Of a DNA stretch of 64,000 bases, positions 63,651 through 64,000 are shown one piece after another. The stretch is taken from positions 33,295 through 97,294 of the forward strand of contig UWOR01000010.1 in assembly GCA_900604495.1 (NCBI GenBank), written 5' to 3'. Source of the DNA: Desulfovibrio sp. Marseille-P6017 (lineage in GTDB: Bacteria > Bacillota_A > Clostridia > Peptostreptococcales > Peptostreptococcaceae). Both the position numbers and the translations under genes were made by a program. Every line of letters begins with the position of its first letter. Position 1 is the stretch's first letter. A model generated the notes under the pieces. The model was not told the DNA's origin. It saw only the letters and a program-made list of their open reading frames with translations, and made no database searches.

Positions 63651-64000
63651 TTATATTTGTTCTCCACAATAAGGGCAGTATCTGTAATCATTATCTATTT
63701 TATTTCCACAATTCTTACATCTATTATCAGTTTTAATTTCATTCAAGTCCCAATAAGTTAGGTTTGAATCCAATCCTTTTTCTATAGCATTTCCCTTTTC
63801 ATTAGATATACTATATATAGAATCACAGTTTTTACACATTAAATAATAACTTTCATTCCATTTAAAAATAGGTATGAAAAATATATGAAAATAAGTGTAA
63901 TTTTTTATTAATTTCATTACACTTAAATTATCACAATTATTACAAGTTATATTATGTAACTCTTTAATTTCTTTGTTTTTTTTATCTATACCTAAAATTC
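63651..64000 (-). CDS. Zinc-ribbon protein, N terminus beyond the window
   Basis: The open frame continues past the first internal ATG (63917) to the right edge, reading FGIDKKNKEIKEL-type sequence and CNNC (ITCNNCDNLSV), so the start lies outside. The protein has a first cysteine pair CNNC, a central YTYFHIFFIPIFKWNESYYL (a conserved segment of zinc-ribbon membrane-associated proteins), a second pair CKNC and a C-terminal zinc ribbon CKNCGNKIDNDYRYCPYCGE. The role is unknown; it may be a membrane-associated accessory protein. Confidence 0.7.
   Translation of the reverse strand, partial: ILGIDKKNKEIKELHNITCNNCDNLSVMKLIKNYTYFHIFFIPIFKWNESYYLMCKNCDSIYSISNEKGNAIEKGLDSNLTYWDLNEIKTDNRCKNCGNKIDNDYRYCPYCGEQI

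Overview
The window is very AT-rich chromosomal DNA from a low-GC Gram-positive anaerobe of the class Clostridia. The protein content points to Peptostreptococcaceae relatives of Clostridioides, Paraclostridium or Romboutsia; this placement is an inference. It rests on an NPQTG-type sortase signal, a collagen-like spore-surface type protein, T-box and yybP-ykoY leaders, a PTS-dependent dihydroxyacetone kinase and clostridial FAD/DUF1667 oxidoreductase genes. I see no rRNA, tRNA, CRISPR array, insertion sequence or prophage.

Layout. 1-5 kb: the edge of a fabH-like gene, an amidohydrolase remnant, and a large cell-wall-anchored double nucleotidase. 5-11 kb: an oligopeptide ABC transporter operon (oppBCDFA) whose oppF has a frameshift. 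11-15.6 kb: a tightly overlapping four-gene operon of two FAD oxidoreductases, a DUF1667 protein and a LarA-family protein. 15.7-20 kb: a Nudix hydrolase, a glycosyltransferase, miaB and a DUF421/DUF4363 pair. 20-20.7 kb: a T-box leader in front of a wrecked argG. 20.7-25.7 kb: truA, a two-component system with a broken sensor kinase, a lipoprotein and an HD protein. 25.8-31 kb: a charged low-complexity protein, an RlmL-like methyltransferase, larE, and a YtrA-type GntR/ABC operon with a nonsense mutation. 31-38.3 kb: a flippase, a PspA cluster, and a Na/Pi cotransporter behind an array of Pho-box-like repeats. 38.5-43.7 kb: an ATP-grasp/esterase pair and dhaKLM. 44-51.5 kb, mostly plus strand: typA, thrC-thrB behind a terminator-like attenuator, corA behind a leader with a short ORF and a hairpin covering the ribosome binding site, and a Ca/Na-type antiporter behind a yybP-ykoY riboswitch. 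51.5-64 kb: a Sel1-repeat protein, murJ, degV, several small or broken genes, a collagen-like protein, ferredoxin, and cysK-cysE with twin palindromes in the promoter.

Two themes stand out. First, an unusual number of genes are broken: about ten loci carry frameshifts, stops or large deletions. The argG and amidohydrolase remnants have lost large segments, so sequencing error cannot explain all of them. Second, many operons carry recognisable leader or operator architecture. The best candidates for undescribed biology are the corA leader (18-codon ORF plus SD-sequestering hairpin) and the LarA/FAD-oxidoreductase operon together with larE. All functional calls are homology by eye; no database search was run.
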